This document shows, piece after piece, positions 48,344 to 56,469 of a stretch of DNA of 64,000 nt. The translations under genes were made by a program, and so were the position numbers. Source of the stretch: Thalassorhabdomicrobium marinisediminis (GTDB lineage Bacteria > Pseudomonadota > Alphaproteobacteria > Rhodobacterales > Rhodobacteraceae); NCBI RefSeq assembly GCF_003072065.1, contig NZ_QCYG01000006.1, forward strand, positions 1 to 64,000, in the 5' to 3' direction. The number at the start of each line of letters is the position of its first letter. Within the stretch, counting starts at the first letter, position 1. A model generated the notes under the pieces. It had not been told where the DNA came from, made no database searches, and saw only the letters and a program-made list of their open reading frames with translations.

Positions 48344-48538
48344 CTAATCCAGCTGCTCCTCGACCGGATCAGCCACGCTCCCGTCCGTCGTCTCTTGCAC
48401 CGCTTCGCCGCCCAGCATCATGAAGGCGACGAGCAGGACGAAGCCCAGCGGGATCAGCACGTAGATCAGGCTGCGGGCGTTGAAGCCGCGGTCTTGGGGG
48501 GTGCGGCTTTCCTCGGGGCCTTTGTCGTCATAGGGCAT
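48344..48538 (-). CDS. Small single-pass membrane protein
   Basis: The 64-residue protein has a polar N terminus (DDKGPEESRTPQDRG), one transmembrane helix (LIYVLIPLGFVLLVAFMML, about residues 24-43) and an acidic tail ending DPVEEQLD. Similar tiny membrane proteins are common in Rhodobacteraceae and unnamed. It follows arfB by 59 bp on the same strand and has a strong terminator, so it may be cotranscribed with arfB. Confidence 0.65.
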   Translation of the reverse strand: MPYDDKGPEESRTPQDRGFNARSLIYVLIPLGFVLLVAFMMLGGEAVQETTDGSVADPVEEQLD

Positions 48539-48597
48539 CGTCGTCTCCTTCTGGCAGTCGGGGACTCAACGCACGAGGCTTCCGCCGGTTCCCGGTG

Positions 48598-49017
48598 CTA
48601 GACCTCGGGCCCCTTGCGCAGGGCCTTCACCTCACCGCGTTTCTTCTTCGCCTCGACCCGTTTGCGCTTCTGGTTGGCGCTGACCCGCGTCTTGACCCGC
48701 CGCTTGGGCGCGACGAGGGCGGCGCGGATCATCTCGGCCAGACGCTCGCGGGCGAGTTCGCGGTTGCGGGCCTGGCTGCGGGTGTCCTGCACGAAGATCA
48801 CCAGCGCCCCGTCGCTGGTCCATTTGCGCCCCGCCAGCCGCCGCAGTCGGGTTTTCACGGGGCCGGGCAGGTTGGGCGAGCGTGCCGCCTCGAACCGCAG
48901 CTCAACGGCGGTGGAGACCTTGTTGACGTTCTGCCCGCCCGGCCCGCTGGCGCGGACGAATTGCTCGGTCAACTCCCAGTCCTCGATGGTGATGCTGTCG
49001 GTGATGCGCAGGGTCAT
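48598..49017 (-). CDS. arfB: Alternative ribosome-rescue factor ArfB
   Basis: ArfB (YaeJ) releases peptides from stalled ribosomes lacking a stop codon. The release-factor-like domain holds SGPGGQNVNKVST (GGQ near residue 25) and the C-terminal tail is strongly basic (KRRVKTRVSANQKRKRVEAKKKRGE), as needed to enter the mRNA channel. The start at 49017 (MTLRITDSI) is preferred to the 49041 start. Length (139 aa) matches the family. Confidence 0.94.
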   Translation of the reverse strand: MTLRITDSITIEDWELTEQFVRASGPGGQNVNKVSTAVELRFEAARSPNLPGPVKTRLRRLAGRKWTSDGALVIFVQDTRSQARNRELARERLAEMIRAALVAPKRRVKTRVSANQKRKRVEAKKKRGEVKALRKGPEV

Positions 49018-49096
49018 GGGGTGTGGGTCCGGCTGGGGCAAAGGGTCGGGTTCAATATAGGGCCCATGGCGCGGATGTCAGCCGGGGGCAAGGCGG

Positions 49097-49135
49097 CGCA
49101 AGAAGAAGGCCGTCCCAAGCGAGGGGACGGCCTTC
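49097..49135 (-). terminator. Strong terminator of the small-ORF unit
   Basis: GAAGGCCGTCCC and GGGACGGCCTTC form a perfect 12-bp stem with a 7-nt loop (49105-49116/49124-49135). On the minus strand TTCTTCTT follows. It lies about 8 bp after the 14-codon ORF. Confidence 0.82.
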
Positions 49136-49142
49136 CGAAAGT

Positions 49143-49187
49143 TCAGGAGGTGATGCCGGTTAGAGAGGCGCTTGCGCGCGCTTTCAT
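49143..49187 (-). CDS. Putative 14-codon ORF with anti-SD in its last codons
   Basis: This tiny ORF (MKARASASLTGITS) has AGGTGA about 7 bases before the ATG. Its last codons, ATC ACC TCC TGA, spell an anti-Shine-Dalgarno complementary to the ribosome binding site of the upstream 18-codon ORF. Translation of it would occupy the anti-SD. No homologue is known to me; it may be only a regulatory reading frame. Confidence 0.3.
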   Translation of the reverse strand: MKARASASLTGITS

Positions 49188-49226
49188 CTTGATCTCACCT
49201 ATGGAATTACATGCCCAAGGGTTGCC

Positions 49227-49283
49227 CTAGACATGCGCCTCCATAGTTGTCCCGACACATCCTTCCACTATCTTTCTCGACAC
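49227..49283 (-). CDS. Putative 18-codon leader ORF with an extreme Shine-Dalgarno
   Basis: The GTG-started ORF encodes VSRKIVEGCVGTTMEAHV. The 13 bases AAGGAGGTGATCC upstream match the 16S rRNA anti-SD without a mismatch, with AGGAGG 7 bases from the GTG. So strong a site argues for real initiation. The ORF is too short to show homology by eye. Confidence 0.4.
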   Translation of the reverse strand: MSRKIVEGCVGTTMEAHV

Positions 49284-49363
49284 TGGATCACCTCCTTTCG
49301 TTGTTTCGCCTAAGGTTAGAGAAGCACAACTTCTGGGGATCACCAAAGAAAAAATGTCGATAT

Positions 49364-49999
49364 CTAGGCGGAATGTTGCAATCGGCCCACAATGACGCGG
49401 AACGGGATCAGGGCCGCCAATGCCACGGCGAGCTTCACGCTCCAGTCGGCAACAGCAAGCGTCGCCCAAAGCGGCGCATCGGGGCCCACCAGCAGGAAGG
49501 GGGCCGCGTCCTGCGCCCAGGCGATTTCGGCGTCGGCCGCAGCCCCGAACGACAGCAGCGCGCTGAACGAGATGACGAAGAACAGCGCGGTGTCGATGGT
49601 TGAGCCGATCAGCGTCGAGGCAAGCGGCGCGCGCCACCAGGCCCCGCTGCGCAGGCGCTGGAACACGGCGACGTCGATCAGCTGCGCCACAAGGAAGGCG
49701 GTGGCCGAGCCGACCGCCACACGCAGCGCCACGGCGGGGAATTCGTAGCCGTCCCCCTGCAGCATGATCTGGCTGCCGATCAGCGAGCAGATCACCCCGA
49801 CGAGAAAGCCCGCGAGAACGACGCGGCGTGCCGGCCCCGCGCCATAGACGCGGTTCATGATGTCGGTGACGAGAAAGGCGAAAGGGTAGGTGAAGGCCCC
49901 CCATGTCAGCAACCCGTCAAGAATGAGGAACTGCACGAGGATGTTGGAGGCCACCACGACGATGGCCATGGCAAGGATGCCGGGAAGAAGTCGGGTCAT
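49364..49999 (-). CDS. yhhQ: Queuosine-precursor / VUT-family transporter (YhhQ-like)
   Basis: The 211-residue inner-membrane protein has six hydrophobic segments and the VUT-family features NILVQF near residue 19, GAFTYPFAFLVTDIMNRVYG near 33 and STLIGSTIDTALFF near 130. YhhQ imports queuosine precursors such as preQ0. No que genes are adjacent and I saw no preQ1 riboswitch upstream. The start at 49999 is chosen by similarity although no clear ribosome binding site is visible. Confidence 0.88.
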   Translation of the reverse strand: MTRLLPGILAMAIVVVASNILVQFLILDGLLTWGAFTYPFAFLVTDIMNRVYGAGPARRVVLAGFLVGVICSLIGSQIMLQGDGYEFPAVALRVAVGSATAFLVAQLIDVAVFQRLRSGAWWRAPLASTLIGSTIDTALFFVISFSALLSFGAAADAEIAWAQDAAPFLLVGPDAPLWATLAVADWSVKLAVALAALIPFRVIVGRLQHSA

Positions 50000-50049
50000 G
50001 ATCAAAATCCGTTTTGACAAGGTAGTCGGACACTTGGCCCTTCGGAACA

Positions 50050-50082
50050 AAGGACGCCGCCCCTATGACGGGCGGCGCCGGA
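50050..50082 (-). terminator. Terminator of mepA
   Basis: CGCCGCCC (50055-50062) and GGGCGGCG (50070-50077) form a perfect 8-bp stem. On the minus strand a short CCTTTGTT follows, so it is a moderate terminator between mepA and yhhQ. Confidence 0.6.
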
Positions 50083-50100
50083 CTTGTCAAACGTGATCGT

Positions 50101-51036
50101 TTACTGGCTTTGCGCGACGCTGAGGCATTGCCCGGGGAGGGAGGCCATGGTCACCGGCCCGCGCGGGGGGCTGGGCGTGGCGTTCGGGTCCGGGGGCGGC
50201 GGGTTGAGGATGTTGTTCACCCAGCTTTGCGCATCGGCACAGCCATCGCCCGGCGGGGGCGGGGCTTGGTTGGTGCAGCCGCTGGCCCCTTCGGGGCAAC
50301 GCAAACGGACATGAAAATGGTAGTGATGCCCATACCAGGGGCGGATCTTGTTGAGCCACGACCGGTCCCCCGTGGCCCAGTTGCACATGGCCACCTTGGC
50401 ACCCGGAAAGACGAAAATGCGGGCGGTGCGCGGATCGCTGGCGGCGGCCCGCAGCAACTGCATGTGCTGCTCGGTCCAGCTGTCGTTGGTATAGGCCCCC
50501 CGCGCGCGACGCATGGAGATCGACGACAGGCTTTCACGCTCCGTCGCCGACAGGTTCAGCCGGTCCGGCGGCAACATCCACACGTCGATGTCGAGCCCGG
50601 TCTGGTGGCTGGCATGCCCTGTCAGCATCGGCCCACCACGCGGCTGGCTCATGTCGCCGATGTAGAGCCCTTCCCACCCCGGGAGGGTCGCGGCAAAGCG
50701 GCTGAGGTCACGCACGTAGTCGATGGTGTCCGGCTGTGCCCAGTTGCGGTTGCGCGACAGGCGCATGGCCTGCCATGTGGGCCCGGTCTCGGGCAGTTGC
50801 ACCGCGCCGGCCTGACAGCCGCGTGAATAGCCGCCGAAGGGTTCGCTGCGTTGGTTCGAAGCGGCCGGGATATGGCCGAACACCTCTTTCGCGACGCGCG
50901 TGTCGCCGGTGTTCTGCGCCGATACGGTGGCCGCCGGTCGCGGATCGCTGGCGGCGCGGCTGACGTCTGCGTCACGACATCCGGCCACTCCGCCGAGCAT
51001 CGCAAGGATTAGTCCGGTCTTGAGGATACTGCCCAT
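50101..51036 (-). CDS. mepA: Penicillin-insensitive murein endopeptidase, lipoprotein-like
   Basis: MepA is a zinc LAS-family peptidase that cuts D-alanyl-meso-diaminopimelate cross-links in the periplasm. Metal and active-site motifs are present: LTGHASHQTGLDIDVW (H-x-x-H-x-x-x-D type, near residue 132) and WYGHHYHFHVRLRCP near 230. The N terminus ends in LGGVAGC, a lipobox, so it may be membrane-anchored, unlike soluble E. coli MepA. Cysteines outside the catalytic core could form disulfides. It overlaps the end of the upstream MFS gene by 28 bp. Confidence 0.93.
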   Translation of the reverse strand: MGSILKTGLILAMLGGVAGCRDADVSRAASDPRPAATVSAQNTGDTRVAKEVFGHIPAASNQRSEPFGGYSRGCQAGAVQLPETGPTWQAMRLSRNRNWAQPDTIDYVRDLSRFAATLPGWEGLYIGDMSQPRGGPMLTGHASHQTGLDIDVWMLPPDRLNLSATERESLSSISMRRARGAYTNDSWTEQHMQLLRAAASDPRTARIFVFPGAKVAMCNWATGDRSWLNKIRPWYGHHYHFHVRLRCPEGASGCTNQAPPPPGDGCADAQSWVNNILNPPPPDPNATPSPPRGPVTMASLPGQCLSVAQSQ

Positions 51037-52400
51037 TCGTCCCGATCTCCTTCTGGGTTAACCCAGCGTAGCAGGATCAACCCGATCAGGAAAAGGAAGA
51101 TTACGGGCAGAAAGCCCAATTGGTTGTTGTTGGTCAGATAGGTGAAGAGGGTGATGCTGGCCGGGGCCAGAAACGCTGTCGCTTTGCCCGAGAGGGCGAA
51201 CAGGCCAAAGGCCTCGGCCGGGCGTTCGGGGTGGGTGTGGCGCACCATCATCGAGCGGCTGGCCGAATAGACCGCTCCGCCCGCGCCCCCGATGATCGCA
51301 CCACAGACGTAGAAAATAAGGTCGGGCAGGGCGGACCCCTCGGTGAAGGGCAGCCACAGGAACCGCTCGCGCGACATGGACACGATGACGATGCAGACGA
51401 TGATCAACAGCCAGACGGCGACGCGGATCACCGGCTTGGGGCCGAAGCGCTGGTCGGCCAAGCCGGCCGCCCAGGTGACGATCGCCGCCGCAATGGCCGC
51501 CACGATCCCGAAGACGCCGACCTGTACGGTCTGCCAGTCCAGCACCAGCGCCGCATAGACCCCGCCAAAGGCATAGAGCGCGTTCAGCGCGTCGCGGTAG
51601 AACATGGAGCCGAGCAGGAAGTTGAGCAAGCTCTTGCGGTCCTTGACCGAACGCAGCGTGGCGAACAGCTCGGCCGAGACGGCGCGCAGGTTTGTCGGCT
51701 TGCCGCCCAAGGATGGATCGTCGCGCACCCAAAGGAAGAACGGGACCATGAAGATGATAAACCAGATCGCGATGAAGGGGCCGACGGCGCGCGTGCCCTC
51801 TCGCAAATCGGGATCAAGGCCGAACAGGGGCGCGTTGCCCAGAAGCGTGACGCCCGCGTCGTTCTCGGCCAGAAACAGCAGCACGATGAACAGGGCCACG
51901 ACGCCGCCCCAGTAGCCCACGGCCACCCCCGAGCCCGAGATGCGCCCCACCTCTTGCCGCGTGCCAAGGCTGGGCAGGATCGCGTTGACGAAGTTCAGCC
52001 CGGACTCCGCGGCAAAGAAACCGACATAGAACACGACAAGCACCCAGATCAGGTTCGCCCCGTCCGGCGTCAGGCCCCAAAGCAAAGATGCTGCAATGAC
52101 ATAGATGACTGAGAAGAAGGCGATCCAGGGCATCTTGCGGCCCGAATTGTCGGCAAACGCCCCCAGAAAGGGCGCCGAGAAGGCGATCATCAGCCCGGCC
52201 ACGGTCTGCCCGCCGGACCACAGCCCCTGCGCCTGCGCGCGCGCCGTGGACAGATCGGCCCCGCTTGTGAGATAATGCTCAGCCGCGACGGCGGCGAAAT
52301 AGGGGCCGAAGATGAAGGTCAGACCCAGCGTGTAGAAAGGCTGCGACGCCCAGTCAAAGGCCATCCAGCCCCAGATGCGCTTTCTTAGAGTTGCCGCCAT
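51009..52400 (-). CDS. MFS transporter, UMF1 (Atg22-like) family
   Basis: The 463-residue inner-membrane protein has about twelve transmembrane segments. The N-terminal WGWMAFDWASQPFYTLGLTFIFGPYF and the FGAVIGG-like sixth-helix region match the UMF1/Atg22-like branch of the major facilitator superfamily. Substrate is unknown (amino acids in yeast Atg22). The start at 52400 (MAATLRKRIW) fits the family. Its 3' end overlaps mepA, suggesting cotranscription. Confidence 0.88.
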   Translation of the reverse strand: MAATLRKRIWGWMAFDWASQPFYTLGLTFIFGPYFAAVAAEHYLTSGADLSTARAQAQGLWSGGQTVAGLMIAFSAPFLGAFADNSGRKMPWIAFFSVIYVIAASLLWGLTPDGANLIWVLVVFYVGFFAAESGLNFVNAILPSLGTRQEVGRISGSGVAVGYWGGVVALFIVLLFLAENDAGVTLLGNAPLFGLDPDLREGTRAVGPFIAIWFIIFMVPFFLWVRDDPSLGGKPTNLRAVSAELFATLRSVKDRKSLLNFLLGSMFYRDALNALYAFGGVYAALVLDWQTVQVGVFGIVAAIAAAIVTWAAGLADQRFGPKPVIRVAVWLLIIVCIVIVSMSRERFLWLPFTEGSALPDLIFYVCGAIIGGAGGAVYSASRSMMVRHTHPERPAEAFGLFALSGKATAFLAPASITLFTYLTNNNQLGFLPVIFLFLIGLILLRWVNPEGDRDEWAVSSRPD

Positions 52401-52459
52401 GTCCGTCCCCCTGCTGGCGCGATAAGACAGGCATTTGCCGCAACAGGCAACCGGCCACG

Positions 52460-53053
52460 TCAGGTGCGGGGGGCGGATTCCCTGGGCTGCGGTTTCGGGC
52501 CGTCTTGCCCCAGGTCGGGCGGCCAGAGGCGCGTCGCCTCGGCGTCGATCCAGTTCTGCACCCATGCGGCCGGTTCGGGGCGCGGATCGGTGATGTCGAG
52601 CGCCTCGATCAGCCGCGCCGTGGGCACCGCGCGGCCCTTCTCGACCACCGCCGTGCGCAGCAACACGTTGCTGGCGCATTCGCCGTTCTTCTTGAACATC
52701 CCCTGTTCGATATAGACGAACCGGTCGTCCCAAGTGGCGATCTTGGTGCGGGTCTCGTATTTCTCGAACGGCGTGATGCGGCGGCGATAGCGGATCGAGG
52801 TGCCCGCCACGGTCAGCCCCCAGCGCCGCTCTTTCAGCAGCGCCCAGAGCCCCATCCGCACCGCTGCCTGAAAGCGGCCCATCTCATACATCGTCAGAAT
52901 GCGCCCGTTGTTCATCTCGGCGAAGATGTCGCAATCAACCAGCCGGCACCGGTGCTGCGAGACGTGCAGCTCAAGCGGGGTCATCGGCGGCAGTTTGCGC
53001 GCGGCCCATAGGTTGAATGCAAGGCGAAGAAACGGATACATAGCGCCAGACAT
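52460..53053 (-). CDS. Hotdog-fold acyl-CoA thioesterase-like protein
   Basis: This roughly 197-residue protein has a hotdog fold of the 4-hydroxybenzoyl-CoA thioesterase type: RCRLVDCDIFAEMNNGRILTMYEMGRFQ near residue 35 (with the D-x-x-x-E-M-N-N-G-R pattern), a central helix, IRYRRRITPFEKYETRTKI near 85 and D-D-R-F-V-Y-I-E-Q near 107. It should hydrolyse an acyl-CoA. Two starts (53053 and 53041) fit. A perfect 14-bp palindrome lies just upstream, in the promoter shared with the yggT gene. Confidence 0.85.
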   Translation of the reverse strand: MSGAMYPFLRLAFNLWAARKLPPMTPLELHVSQHRCRLVDCDIFAEMNNGRILTMYEMGRFQAAVRMGLWALLKERRWGLTVAGTSIRYRRRITPFEKYETRTKIATWDDRFVYIEQGMFKKNGECASNVLLRTAVVEKGRAVPTARLIEALDITDPRPEPAAWVQNWIDAEATRLWPPDLGQDGPKPQPRESAPRT

Positions 53054-53061
53054 AGATAGGG

Positions 53062-53075
53062 TGACGTTAACGTCA
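53062..53075. promoter_or_regulatory. Perfect 14-bp palindrome, candidate operator
   Basis: TGACGTTAACGTCA reads the same on both strands and lies in the 100-bp gap between the divergent thioesterase and yggT genes, 9 bp from the thioesterase start. A partial repeat TGACGTGACG follows at 53081. From memory it is similar to palindromes bound by MerR-type regulators of acyl-CoA catabolism such as LiuR; this was not checked. Confidence 0.55.
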
Positions 53076-53153
53076 ACCTGTGACGTGACGGAAGGGCATT
53101 GCCCTTTGCCGTCCGCGCGCTTACCTGACGCCAAACCCCTAAAGGATACGGAC

Positions 53154-53441
53154 ATGGTCTCTTTAATCGAAATCCTGCTGATGGTGATCGGCGTCGCGCG
53201 CATCTTCATCATCGCGCACTTCATCATGTCGTGGCTGATCAGCTTTCAGGTGCTCAATATCCGCCAACCGCTGGTGAGCCAGATCTGGTATGGCCTCAAC
53301 CGCCTGCTTGAGCCGATCTACGGCCCGATCCGCAGCATCCTGCCGCAGATGGGCGGGATCGACCTGTCGCCACTGGTGGCGCTGCTGGGGCTTGAGGCGT
53401 TGCGGATCATCCTGATCAACAGCCTGATTTCCGTCTCCTGA
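53154..53441 (+). CDS. YggT family membrane protein
   Basis: The 95-residue protein has two transmembrane segments (about residues 5-30 and 70-92) flanking the family motif L-x-x-I-Y-G-P-I-R-S-I-L-P near 60, which is diagnostic for YggT/YlmG. YlmG-like proteins are linked to cell-envelope or nucleoid organisation; the exact role is unknown. AAAGGA lies about 9 bases before the ATG at 53154. Confidence 0.88.
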   Translation: MVSLIEILLMVIGVARIFIIAHFIMSWLISFQVLNIRQPLVSQIWYGLNRLLEPIYGPIRSILPQMGGIDLSPLVALLGLEALRIILINSLISVS

Positions 53442-53539
53442 CACGACGCTGCCGGCCCTGCACCCCTTGTCTTGCAGGGCCGCCTGTGATTCCCTGCCTG
53501 TTAACGAGCAATTAATATCTTCAACACAGGTTGACGGAC

Positions 53540-55573
53540 ATGGGCGCTGCCACGCTTCTTCGTGACGTATTCGGCTTTGACGGGTTCCGCCCCGGCCAGC
53601 AAGAGATTGTCGAGGCGGTCACCGAAGGTCGGAACACGCTTGCGATCATGCCGACAGGCGGCGGGAAATCCCTGTGTTTCCAGCTGCCTGCGCTGGTGCG
53701 CGACGGGGTCACGGTGGTGATCTCTCCGCTGATTGCGCTGATGCGGGATCAGGTCCGCGGTCTGCGTGAAGCCGGGGTTGAGGCCGGGGCGCTCACCTCC
53801 GGCAACACCGAGGAAGAAACCGAGGAGGTTTGGCGCGCCCTCGAACGTGGCAGCCTCAAGCTGCTCTATATCGCGCCGGAACGCCTCGCGTCGAACGGCG
53901 CGCAGCGGATGCTGCGGCAGGCGGGCGTCAGCCTGATCGCCGTGGATGAGGCTCATTGCGTCAGCCAGTGGGGTCATGACTTCCGTCCCGATTACCTTCG
54001 CATCGGTGAGTTGCGCCGCGCTTTGGACGTGCCTCTTGCGGCCTTCACCGCCACCGCTGACGGCGAAACCCGCGATGAGATCGTCGCAAAGCTTTTCGAC
54101 GGCGCGCCGCCCGAGACCTTCCTGCACGGCTTCGATCGCCCCAACATCCACCTTGCCTTCGCCGCCAAGGACAACCCCCGCCGCCAGATCCTCGCTTTTG
54201 CCAACACCCGCCGCGAACAGGCGGGCATCGTCTATTGCGGCACCCGCGCCAAGACCGAAACACTCGCAAAGGCGCTGGCGGACGATGGGCACACAACCTG
54301 CTATTATCACGGCGGCATGGACGCCGAGGATCGCCGCACCGTTGAGCGCCGTTTCCAGCAGGAAGACGGGCTGATCGTCTGCGCGACCATCGCCTTCGGC
54401 ATGGGGATCGACAAACCCGATATCCGCTGGGTCGCCCATGCGGACCTGCCGAAATCCATCGAAAGCTACTATCAGGAAATCGGCCGCGCCGGACGCGACG
54501 GGGCACCTGCGGAAACCCTGACCCTGTTCGGGCAGGACGATATCCGCTTTCGCCGCCAGCAGATCGACGAAGGCCTTGCCCCGCCCGAACGCCGCGCCGC
54601 GGATCACGGGCGCCTGAACGCGCTTCTGGGACTGGCCGAGGCCCTGCACTGCCGCCGTCAGAACCTGCTGTCTTACTTCGGTGAGGATCCGGTGCCTTGC
54701 GGTCATTGCGACCTGTGCGACAAGCCGCCCGAGGTGTTCGACGGCACGCAGCCGGTGCGCATGGCGCTTTCGGCGGCCTTGCGCACCGAGGAGCGGTTCG
54801 GCGCGGGCCATCTGATCGACATCGTGCTGGGCAATATGACCGACAAGGTGCGCCAGTGGAACCACGACCAACTGCCCACCTTCGGCGTCGGTAAGGACTA
54901 CTCCCGCGTCCAGTGGCAGGCGATCTTCCGGCAGATGATGGGCCATGATCTGATGCGGCCCGACGCCGAGCGACACGGCGCCCTGCGGATGACCGAGAAG
55001 GCCCGCCCGATCCTGCGCGATGAGGAGAAAATCGACCTGCGGCGCGACACCATCCGCGCGGCGAAATCCGGCCCCAAGGTCAAGCAAATGGTGGCCGAGG
55101 AAGACGCCCCGCTCCTCTCCGCGCTCAAGGCAAAACGCCGGGCCTTTGCCGAACAGCTGGGCGCGCCGGCCTATATCATCTTCAACGACCGCACCCTGAT
55201 CGAAATGGCCGAGAAACGCCCGCGCACCCTTGATGAGATGGCGCAGATCGGCGGCGTGGGCGCGAAGAAACTCGACAGCTACGGCGCAGCCTTTCTTGAG
55301 GTCATCACCGGAGAGGCCGAGGCCCTGCATCCGCAGCGCCAGAAGCTCGCCGGACGCAACGAGGGCACGATCTATGACCGCCTGCTTGAAGTGCAGGCGG
55401 ACCTGTCGCGCGGCCCCCATGGCACCGACAAGCCGATGTCCTGTTCCGCCAGCCAGTTGGCCAAGGTTGCCAGCCAGAAGCCCCGCGACGCGGCCGCGCT
55501 GGCCCGCCTGGTGGGTGACCGCCATGCGGAACGGTTCGGCCCGGCCTTCCTGACCATCCTGTCCGAGGCCTGA
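53540..55573 (+). CDS. recQ: ATP-dependent DNA helicase RecQ
   Basis: RecQ unwinds DNA in recombination and stalled-fork repair. The 677-residue protein has Walker A MPTGGGKS near residue 45, the DEAHCVSQWGHDFRPDY box near 138, helicase motifs IAFGMGIDKPDIRWV and YYQEIGRAGRDG, and a four-cysteine zinc site (C-R-R-Q-N-L-L-S-Y-F then PCGHCDLC). A winged-helix RQC and a C-terminal HRDC domain (FNDRTLIEMAEKRPRTLDEM) follow. The ATG at 53540 is preferred over a TTG at 53531. Confidence 0.95.
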   Translation: MGAATLLRDVFGFDGFRPGQQEIVEAVTEGRNTLAIMPTGGGKSLCFQLPALVRDGVTVVISPLIALMRDQVRGLREAGVEAGALTSGNTEEETEEVWRALERGSLKLLYIAPERLASNGAQRMLRQAGVSLIAVDEAHCVSQWGHDFRPDYLRIGELRRALDVPLAAFTATADGETRDEIVAKLFDGAPPETFLHGFDRPNIHLAFAAKDNPRRQILAFANTRREQAGIVYCGTRAKTETLAKALADDGHTTCYYHGGMDAEDRRTVERRFQQEDGLIVCATIAFGMGIDKPDIRWVAHADLPKSIESYYQEIGRAGRDGAPAETLTLFGQDDIRFRRQQIDEGLAPPERRAADHGRLNALLGLAEALHCRRQNLLSYFGEDPVPCGHCDLCDKPPEVFDGTQPVRMALSAALRTEERFGAGHLIDIVLGNMTDKVRQWNHDQLPTFGVGKDYSRVQWQAIFRQMMGHDLMRPDAERHGALRMTEKARPILRDEEKIDLRRDTIRAAKSGPKVKQMVAEEDAPLLSALKAKRRAFAEQLGAPAYIIFNDRTLIEMAEKRPRTLDEMAQIGGVGAKKLDSYGAAFLEVITGEAEALHPQRQKLAGRNEGTIYDRLLEVQADLSRGPHGTDKPMSCSASQLAKVASQKPRDAAALARLVGDRHAERFGPAFLTILSEA

Positions 55574-55692
55574 GGCCGCCCGGCCCCCGCTTCATCTGAC
55601 CCAGGCAAACTCCCCCCGGAGGGCCGATCAGCCCTTTTCTTTCCGGCCCGAGGTCATAGGTTGCCCCCATCATCTGCCCCAAGGACCGCGCC

Positions 55693-56469
55693 ATGCTCAC
55701 CGTCATCTCCCCCGCCAAATCCCTCGACTGGTCACCGGTCGACATCCCCGCCACCACGCCGGACTATCAGGCGGATGCGGTGCGCCTTGCCAAGACCGCG
55801 CGCAACCTAACGTTGGGGGCGCTGAAGGATCTGATGTCGCTCTCCGACGATCTTGCTCGCCTCAACCGGGACCGGTTCAAGACGTTTGACGACACGCCCG
55901 CCGCCGAAGCCACCCGCCCCGCCGCTTTTGCGTTCAACGGCGACACCTATCAGGGGTTCGAGGCGCGGACGCTGTCCGAGGATGATCTGGCTTATGCGCA
56001 GGGCCATCTGCGCATCCTGTCGGGGCTTTACGGGCTGCTGCGCCCGCTGGACGCGATCCAGCCCTACCGACTTGAGATGGGCAGCCGCCTCAAGACGCGG
56101 CGCGGCAAAAACCTTTATGACTACTGGGGCACGACCCTGTCCGAAGCGCTCAATGCGCTGGCTGAAGCGCAAGGCACCGACACGCTGGTGAATTGCGCGT
56201 CGCAGGAATATTTCGGCGCGGCGGACACCGCGGCGTTGAAGCTCAAGGTGATCACGCCGCAGTTCATGGAAGTGAAGGACGATCGCCCGCGCATTGTCAG
56301 CTTTTACGCCAAACGGGCGCGGGGTGCGATGGCGCGGCATATCGTCGAGAACCGCGTGACCGATCTGGACGGGCTGAAGGCCTTTAACGCGGGTGGCTAC
56401 GCCTTCGAGCCGGACCTGTCCGAGGGGCAGACGCTCACCTTCTTGCGCGCCTACCCCAAGGCCGGTTAG
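55693..56469 (+). CDS. yaaA: Peroxide stress protein YaaA
   Basis: YaaA limits intracellular iron and protects DNA during peroxide stress. The 258-residue protein shows family signatures: VISPAKSLD at the N terminus, AFNGDTYQGF near residue 77, HLRILSGLYGLLRPLD near 100, YRLEMGSRL near 122, YDYW and F-Y-A-K-R-A-R-G-A-M-A-R near 195. It is convergent with the thiolase gene, overlapping stop regions by 4 bp. Confidence 0.94.
   Translation: MLTVISPAKSLDWSPVDIPATTPDYQADAVRLAKTARNLTLGALKDLMSLSDDLARLNRDRFKTFDDTPAAEATRPAAFAFNGDTYQGFEARTLSEDDLAYAQGHLRILSGLYGLLRPLDAIQPYRLEMGSRLKTRRGKNLYDYWGTTLSEALNALAEAQGTDTLVNCASQEYFGAADTAALKLKVITPQFMEVKDDRPRIVSFYAKRARGAMARHIVENRVTDLDGLKAFNAGGYAFEPDLSEGQTLTFLRAYPKAG

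Larger units (their letters stand above)
49018..49363. other. Intergenic unit with paired SD/anti-SD and two tiny ORFs
   Basis: This 346-bp stretch lies downstream of yhhQ and upstream of arfB, all on the minus strand. On that strand it holds a perfect-looking Shine-Dalgarno, an 18-codon ORF, a 14-codon ORF with its own AGGTGA, and a strong terminator. AGGAGGTGAT (49287-49296, minus) is exactly complementary to ATCACCTCCT (49145-49154, minus), so the first ribosome binding site can be masked by the end of the second ORF. A small hairpin (AGAAG/CTTCT) near 49320 precedes it. Confidence 0.55.

Noticed and set aside
49283-49300. CTGGATCACCTCCTTTCG on the plus strand equals the 3' tail of 16S rRNA
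   Set aside because: The sequence before it does not continue as rRNA. It is the complement of a very strong Shine-Dalgarno on the minus strand, so not an rRNA fragment.
50000-50060. preQ1 riboswitch before the yhhQ-type gene
   Set aside because: The only structure there is the mepA terminator hairpin; no preQ1 aptamer consensus was recognised.
53501-55525. Long minus-strand open frame opposite recQ
   Set aside because: High-GC antisense shadow of recQ, with low-complexity His/Arg/Gly-rich translation and no motifs.
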